Of a stretch of 8,089 bases of DNA, positions 1 through 6,800 are shown one piece after another. Within the stretch, counting starts at the first letter, position 1. The number at the start of each line of letters is the position of its first letter. The notes under the pieces were generated by a model. That model saw only the letters and a program-made list of their open reading frames with translations, was not told the origin of the DNA and did not search any database. The DNA is taken from positions 1-8,089 of the forward strand of contig DAOWFD010000001.1 in assembly GCA_030638185.1 (NCBI GenBank), written 5' to 3'. Both the position numbers and the translations under genes were made by a program. The stretch comes from Candidatus Aegiribacteria sp. GTDB taxonomy: Bacteria > Fermentibacterota > Fermentibacteria > Fermentibacterales > JCC-6.

Positions 1-651
1 ATAACCCTCTCCAGTCATGGAAGAAGTGGACTCAGCGGCTGGAACGTCAGCAGTGTCGTTCAGAAGATCATACTACGCTCGTACATCTCCACATTTATCA
101 TAAGAGCATACAAGACTACAGGGGGGTGTGCAGGCGAACTTACATACAAGAAAATCCTCATTGCTCTGGACTGCTCACAACGTGCAGAGAGCGCACTCCC
201 TATAGCTATAAGACTGGCCAGGCACCAGAGAGCCAGACTTTTACTTGCACACGTTGTCAGCAGACCGGAGATGCCCAGGCACCTGCCTCGCTCCAGGGAG
301 GATACAGATCTTGCTGAGAAACTGATGGGGAGGAATTACTCTGAGGCGGAACATTACCTTGCTCAGCTGGATTCCCAGTTCTCCTCCACGGAGATATCCA
401 TTCAAACCTTTCTTCATATTGGAAGCAATGCTGCCGCGACTCTCGATGATCTGGTGGAAACTGAGAATGTTCATCTTGTCGTTCTCACCGCACATGGGTA
501 CAACAGTGTGGAGAAGTGGCCATACGGAAGTGTTGCTGTAAACTTTATAGCATATGGAACAACTCCTCTACTGATAATGCAGGATATCCCCTTCGAAAGG
601 TCGTTGCGTACGAGAGCGGAGAGTGCCGCAAGAGAGAAGCCAGGTCACTAG
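1..651 (+). CDS. Tandem universal stress protein (UspA superfamily), 5'-truncated by the window edge
   Basis: The reading frame is open from the first base to a TAG at 649-651, giving 216 visible residues; the true start lies upstream. Visible residues 1-37 are the C-terminal end of one Usp domain: a beta strand, then HGRSGLSGW (6-14) and a helix, then a strand ending IIRAY. Residues 49-194 are a complete second Usp domain, opening with YKKILIALDCSQRAESALP and closing with LTAHGYNSVEKWPYGSVAV (162-180) and PLLIMQ. Usp proteins are cytoplasmic alpha/beta proteins, often ATP-binding, linked to survival under stress; the exact role is unknown here. The nucleotide-loop pattern G-2x-G-9x-G(S/T) is imperfect in both copies: domain 1 keeps the first two glycines but has SS where GS is usual, while domain 2 has serine at the second glycine but keeps GS (176-177). 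Residues 196-216 are a charged tail beyond the domain. A later ATG at 271 would remove the first strand, so it is not the start. Family assignment is firm; function is inference. Confidence 0.92.
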   Translation: MTLSSHGRSGLSGWNVSSVVQKIILRSYISTFIIRAYKTTGGCAGELTYKKILIALDCSQRAESALPIAIRLARHQRARLLLAHVVSRPEMPRHLPRSREDTDLAEKLMGRNYSEAEHYLAQLDSQFSSTEISIQTFLHIGSNAAATLDDLVETENVHLVVLTAHGYNSVEKWPYGSVAVNFIAYGTTPLLIMQDIPFERSLRTRAESAAREKPGH

Positions 652-811
652 TGTTCTGTCAAGCACCAACTGACGCATCTTGCTTGCTCTTTAGCGCTCC
701 TGCGGTGTTGCGGCTTCAGTTACATAGCACTGCTATGCGCTTTCACCCGCGCCTTGCAGGAACACCAAATTACTTCGCAATCTTACGCCATTTGGTACTC
801 GACATGACACT
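650..811. repeat. 162-base imperfect palindromic element (REP/MITE-like) between the two genes
   Basis: The two ends are inverted copies: 650-675 against 786-811 pair at 20 of 26 positions, with AGTGT and TGTC shared at the tips and ACCAA just inside. The exact centre is a perfect 7-bp hairpin, CATAGCA (723-729) and TGCTATG (731-737), separated by one base. Intermediate blocks can also pair, for example GGTGTT (704-709) with AACACC (761-766), or alternatively TCCTGC (698-703) with GCAGGA (756-761). The coincidence of the terminal and central symmetry axes (near 730) argues for one designed unit rather than chance. No transposase is encoded, no clear target-site duplication flanks it, and no T-tract follows it, so it is not a standard intrinsic terminator. 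It could be a dispersed palindromic repeat, a small non-autonomous transposable element, or a structured RNA in the transcript. A repeat nature is inferred, since only one copy is in the window. Confidence 0.7.
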
Positions 812-828
812 TGGGTAACCCGTACTAT
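799..828 (+). promoter_or_regulatory. Possible sigma70-type promoter for the glucan synthase gene
   Basis: TCGACA (799-804) matches the -35 consensus TTGACA at five of six positions. After an 18-base spacer, TACTAT (823-828) matches the -10 consensus TATAAT at four of six. Transcription would begin near 835, leaving a leader of about 20 bases before the ATG at 856. The -35 box lies inside the right arm of the palindromic element and the -10 box lies outside it. The -10 match is weak and the organism's promoter consensus is unknown, so this is a candidate only. Confidence 0.3.
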
Positions 829-830
829 CA

Positions 831-855
831 GAGGGAATAAAGAAACCGGGTAGGA
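831..855 (+). promoter_or_regulatory. Weak ribosome-binding region of the glucan synthase gene
   Basis: Two purine-rich candidates precede the ATG at 856 and neither is well placed. GAGGGAA (831-837) is a good anti-16S match but ends 18 bases before the start. TAGGA (851-855) touches the start codon. In addition ACCCG (818-822) can pair with CGGGT (847-851), which would fold the leader just ahead of the start, though a short transcript from the suggested promoter would lack the left arm. By contrast ATG 997 has AGGA (988-991) five bases upstream, but that start would delete a segment conserved in this family. The start at 856 is therefore chosen on conservation, not on its binding site. Confidence 0.35.
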
Positions 856-3800
856 ATGCAGTCAGGCGGGGATACGCGAAAAGCATCTGGAGAAACAGGT
901 CTTTCTTCTCGCAGACTTGCGGAAAGCCATACTATATCCGGAAAAAGGAACAGGACATTCAACCTTCCATCAAGGCTCCGGAAGTACAGGATTCTCATGC
1001 AGTCGGCCTACAAGTACTTCCAGAGCGGAGATGGGGAACATTCCCATGCCGCTGAATGGGTGCTGGATAACTACTACATCATTCAGCAGGCTATTCGCCA
1101 GGTGCATGAAGACATGCCCTGTGATTACTACAGGCAGCTTCCTGTTCTCAAGTCTCCCGTTCACCTCGAGCCTTCAAGGGTATTCTCGATAGCATGGGAG
1201 ATCATCCAGTGTTCTGAGAATCAGCTTGATATTGTACTTATCACCCGCTTTGTACGGAACTACCAGAAAACTACTCCACTTACTATGGGGGAGCTCTGGG
1301 CAATTCCGACCATGCTCAGATTCGGTATTCTTGAAAAACTTTTCCAGCTGATCTCCAGTATTACCGGCCTTCCCGGCGAAGGGATCTGTGATATCGGTGA
1401 AGCTGAAGAAACAGTGGATGAGGATGACATTGTAGCCGGCTGTATACAAAGCCTCAGGATGTTCGCGACACAGAACTGGAAGGATTATTTCGAGAAGACA
1501 AGCCTGGTAGAGGGTATTCTAAGGCGTGATTATTCTGGTGATTACGCTGGAATGGATTTCTCCACGCGTAACAGTTACAGGTCGACAGTGGAGGAGATAG
1601 CGTCCGAGTCCGGTCTCGATGAGTTGAGGGTTGCGCAGGAAGCAATCGGAATGTCTGATGAAGCTGGCGATGACCCGCGTTCCGGGCATGTCGGTTTCTT
1701 CCTTCATACTCGGGAGGGGCGCAAACTGCTGAAACACCGACTCGATTACTCCCGACCTGCGTTCATGGATTTAAGGAGAATTCTTTGGGAACATGCATCG
1801 GTAGTATACGCAGGCTCGATAGCGCTGATCTTTCTTATCTTCCTCCTGTGCATGCTGGGGTATGCGATTACTGAAGGTGCTGGTGTTCTTCAGATTATAT
1901 CTGTTCTTCTCCTGTGCCTGCTTCCAGCGTCGGCTGCAGGCGTCGACCTTGTGAACACCTTCCTCACGCACAGTACCATTCCCAGGCGTCTTCCACGAAT
2001 GGATTTCAGCAGGGGTATACCTTCTGAGTACAGAACCATGGTGGTCATACCCACACTGCTGAGTGATCCTGGAGATGTTCACTCGATGATAAGGCAGCTG
2101 GAACGGCATTTTCTCGCAAACAGAGACAAGAATCTCACCTTCGCTGTTCTTTCCGATTTTGCTGACTCTCCGGAGCAGCGAATGCCCGGAGATGGAGAAT
2201 TGCTTGAACTGGCTGCGCATGAGATAGAAAAACTCAACAGGAGATATCATCGCAGTTCCGGAGATCCTTTCTATCAGTTTCACCGCCGCAGGGAATGGAA
2301 TACCGGTGAAAGCTGCTGGATGGGATGGGAACGAAAGCGAGGAAAGCTCATGGAGTTCAACCGCCTGCTTCTCGGAAAAGGCGGAACTTCATACGATGTC
2401 CGCATCGGTGAGTTGAAAATTCTTCCCGATATCAAGTACATAATCACTCTTGACGCGGATACTTCCCTTCCGCAAAACTGCGGAAGAAGGCTAGTCTCCA
2501 CAATGGCGCATCCGCTCAACAGGGCGCTTCTCGACAAGAAGACCTGCAGGCTCATGAACGGTTACACTGTTCTCCAGCCAAGGATTCTTGCAGGTCCATC
2601 AAAAGGGTCAGAATCGCTCTTTACCAGAACTTATGCGGGTGATTTCAGCATAGATCTGTATTCAAATGCTGTTTCCGATGTTTATCAGGATCTTTTCGGT
2701 GAAGGTAACTATGTCGGAAAAGGCATCTATGATGTTGAAGCTTTCGACATGTGCCTTGAGGGGAGAATTCCGGAGAATACCCTTCTCAGCCATGACCTTT
2801 TCGAAGGAATACATGGAAGAGCGGGGCTTGTTACCGATATTGTTCTCTATGAAGACTATCCTCCGCACTATCTGGCGTGGACCAACCGGCTCCACCGATG
2901 GATAAGGGGAGACTGGCAGCTTCTTCCATGGATCCGATCAACTGCTCCGGATTCAACTGGAAGCAGGAGACGAAACGACCTTTCTTTTCTAGATCAATGG
3001 AAGATTATCGACAACATGCGGAGGAGTCTGCTCAGTCCTGCTCTTCTCGTCCTTCTCGTGGCAGGCTGGTTATGGCTTCCCGGTTCACCGCTTTTCTGGA
3101 CATTTGCGGTTCTTCTGATTGAATTCAGGTGCCCACTTACAGATACCATTTTCGAGTTCTTCAGCAAGCTCAAACGGAAATCCTCACTGAAGGTGACAAG
3201 GCCTGTAAAGGCAAGCTGGATGAGATCGCTGTTCGCACTTGTCTTCCTTCTTTACGAGACATCCATAACGATTGATGCAGTAGTCACAACAATTGTCAGG
3301 CTCACCGTCACCAGGAAGAGGCTGCTTCAGTGGAGATCAGCGGCACATACGGTCAGAATGTTCGGAAGAGATCTGAAAGTGGGGCTCGTATGGGCGAGAA
3401 TGTGTACCGTTATTATCCTTGTACCCGTTATCTGTGCGGTTCTCCTTCTGTTCCATCCTGGCGGTCTTCCATTTGCCGCGCCATTTCTGATAGCTTGGCT
3501 CGTATCTCCCGAGATTGCTCACCTTATCAGCAGAACTCCGGTAGTGAAGAGAATACCGTCCGAGGATGAACAGTACGCGAGTCTGCGCATGCTTGCTGCT
3601 CGCACATGGTACTTCTTTGAGACATATGTCGGTCCCGAGGACCACTGGCTTCCACCTGACCACTTCCAGGAAGAACCCCTTTCCAAAGTAGCCCACAGGA
3701 CTTCACCTACAAACATCGGTCTCTTTCTTCTCTCCGTTCTCGCGGCTCACGACAGAGGCTACATAGGTATGCTTGAGTTATCACTGCGTCTCTCGGATAC

Positions 3801-6800
3801 GCTTGACGGGATAAAACAGCTTGAGAGATACAGGGGACATCTGCTGAACTGGTACGACACCCGCACTCTTAAGCCTCTGCTTCCCCGATACGTTTCGGTA
3901 GTTGACAGTGGTAATCTTGCCGGATGCCTGCTTGTCCTAAAACAGGGGTGCCTTGAGATGTGCAGTACTCCAATTCTGAGCAGAAGGCGCTGGGAAGGTT
4001 TCATAGATACTCTTGATATTTTTTCCGGTATTCTGAGAGAAAACAGCATCGATGAGACTGATCTTCCTGAAAGCGTTGCCGGAATTCGGAGAATGGTAAT
4101 GGAAGCGCTTGATAATCCGCGAGTCTGGGTAACGCTATTGATGAATCTCTACAATACACAGTTGGTCAGGATTGACCGTATGCTCATCGAAATTACCCGG
4201 AGGAATACCGGAGTAGTTGATATCTCCACACTGAAGGAGTTACGGATATGGTCAGGCAAGATGAGAAGACACCTTGGCAACATGATCAAAGAGATAAATA
4301 CACTCTTTCCCTGGATGATTCATATCAGTAATCCTCCTGAACTCTTAAAACATGCGGACACTGCAAGAGCAATTGTAGACGCCTGGCGTTTCCTCATGGA
4401 TTCTCTGCCTCCCTGTCCGTCGCCAGAGATGATAAGGGATATTATCCCAAGGGTCAGGTTCCGGCTTAACTCCCTGAAAACCCTTCTGAAAGATGAGCCT
4501 TTCTCATCGGAACCTGCGAGGGATGCGAAGGAGTGGTGTCTGAAACTGGAGGATCTGATCGATGAAAGTCTGAAGGAATCCGTGAACATTCTTGAAAAGA
4601 TCAACGATCTGGCAGCCGCGGCGGAGAAAGAATTCAAACGAATGAGTTTCAGTTTCCTGTTCAGCAGGCGGAGAAGGGTTTTCCATATCGGATATAACAT
4701 CGATTCAGGTCATCTTGACTCCAACTACTACGACCTCCTTGCATCGGAAGCCCGACTGGCAAGTCTGGTGGCGATTGGAAAGGGTGATGTCCCAAGGAGC
4801 CACTGGCTGCACCTTGCAAGACCGCTTACTGTCACAGAGGGGATGAAGGCGCTGGTCTCCTGGAGTGGCACCATGTTTGAATACCTGATGCCCATCCTGC
4901 TTGCGGGCAACTATGAAAATAGCATTCTCGAGCAGAGCTGTCGCGCAGTGGTAAAGCGCCAGATCGCCTACAGCAGGAGCAAGAATGTGCCATGGGGAAT
5001 AACCGAATCGAGCTACTACAGTTTCGATGCTGGTATGCACTACCAGTACAGGGCTTTCGGGGTTCCGGGTCTCGGTTTCAAGCGGGGACTGGAGGAGGAC
5101 CTCGTGATATCTCCGTATGCTTCCCTGCTCGCGCTTCCAATTGAACCGAACGCTGTTGTATCCAATATAAAGGATCTTGTGGCCAACGGTCTGCTTGGCA
5201 GGTACGGCTTCTATGAGTCAATCGATTTTACGACTGAACGGCTTGCGATGGGCAGAGAAAGCGAAGTGATCCTCTCCTATATGGCACACCACCAAGGCAT
5301 GATACTTCTTTCCATCGTCAATTTCCTCAACAACAACTGCATGGTTCGGCGCTTCCAATCCGAACCTCTTATACAGATAGTGAATCTGTTGCTATATGAG
5401 CAGATTCCAGATGAGGCTCCATTAGAGCAACCCCGGCCTGACACTACGGGTGTGATAAGACCGTCAACAAGCGGGATTGCTCTTGAGCCATGGCTGGTTT
5501 CTGTTGATTTCCCGATTCCACTGGTTCATTACCTCTCTAATGGCAGCTACGGAGTCCTCATTACTGAAGCAGGCGGGGGTTACAGCCGCTGGAAGGGGAT
5601 TGACATCACACGCTGGCTGAGTGACACAACCCTGGACAACTGGGGAACATGGGTATACCTGACTGATCGGGAGACAGGGGATCTCTGGTCCATGGGAAAG
5701 CAACCTGCAGGAACGCAGCCCGATAAATGCGAGATCCGCTTCTTCCCTCACAGAGTGGAGTTTCTCAGGTGGGACAATGACATCTTCTCAAGGATGGAGA
5801 TAGTGGTTGCTCCGGAGGATAATGCCGAGATACGGAGAATTGATCTCAGGAATAACAGTGACCGCAAAAGAAAGCTTCTTGTCTGCAGCTATGCGGAGGT
5901 TGTAATGGCTCCTCATGCCGCGGATATCAGCCATCCGTCCTTCAACCGGCTTTTCATAGAGAGCGAATATCTGTCTGAAGAGGACGCTCTGCTCTTCCGT
6001 CGCAGGCCGCGCACAGCGGAAGACAGAGAGATATTCGTTGTCCACATGCTTACAGATTCCGATGGAAACAAATCCTATGAGGTCGACAGGGAGAGATTCC
6101 TTGGCAGGGGAGGTTCCTCCGATTATCCACAGTTCCTGCGCGATCAAAAGTCACCTTTTTCGACAAGGAGAATGGGAACAACACTTGATCCTGTCATGGC
6201 CGCCGCCATCGAGGTCGAACTGCTTCCACGTGAAAGCACCACGCTCTTCTTTGTCACCGCCACGGCCCGTGATCGGGCTGCGGCGTACTATCTTGTAAAG
6301 CGTTACAAAAGCCGTTCCGCTATTGACGAAGCCTTTGCAAGAATCGGCTCCTTCTGCAGGCGCGAAATGACCAGAATGAACCTTACATCCATGGAACTTG
6401 AGAGGATGCAGCTTCTCCTTTCGGTGCTTGTTTATCCGGGAAATTCTCTCCGCTGCGGATCGGATATTCTCAGGAACAACACACTTGGACAGCAGGAACT
6501 GTGGCAGTTCGGTATATCCGGCGATTATCCTCTGCTTCTTGCCACTGTGGACACGGAGGATGACACAACCCTTGTGTATGATCTTCTCAGAGCGCACGCA
6601 TTCTGGAGGAGCAGGGGGCTTTTGATAGATTTCGCGATTCTGAACATGAAGGAAAGCTCCTATGAGCAGGATCTCCAGGACCAGCTTCAAGGTCTTATCT
6701 CCCGCACCGGAGGAGAAAAATGGATAAACCGCCGGGGAGGATTATTCCTTCTGAGGGCAGACCAGATGGATGAGCGGGAAAGGATACTGCTGCAAACGGT

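Noticed and set aside
271..651. Short usp gene beginning at ATG 271
   Set aside because: The frame continues upstream to the window edge and encodes the conserved first strand and helix of the Usp domain plus the end of a preceding Usp domain, so 271 is an internal methionine.
650..811. Integron attC site or Rho-independent terminator
   Set aside because: The tips do not match the attC core consensus (RYYYAAC/GTTRRRY), no integrase or cassette array is present, and there is no T-run after the stems as an intrinsic terminator would need.
516..818. 100-codon plus-strand frame spanning the usp end and the intergenic region
   Set aside because: Its second half is a translation of the palindromic element and its first half is out of frame with usp; it has no good ribosome site or recognisable fold.
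1771..2283. 170-codon minus-strand open frame
   Set aside because: It is antisense to the second half of the transmembrane pair and the start of the GT84 domain; composition and lack of family features mark it as a shadow.
6151..6690. 179-codon minus-strand open frame
   Set aside because: It is entirely antisense to the glucan synthase, whose protein in this stretch matches the family motif by motif; the minus-strand product has no recognisable domain.
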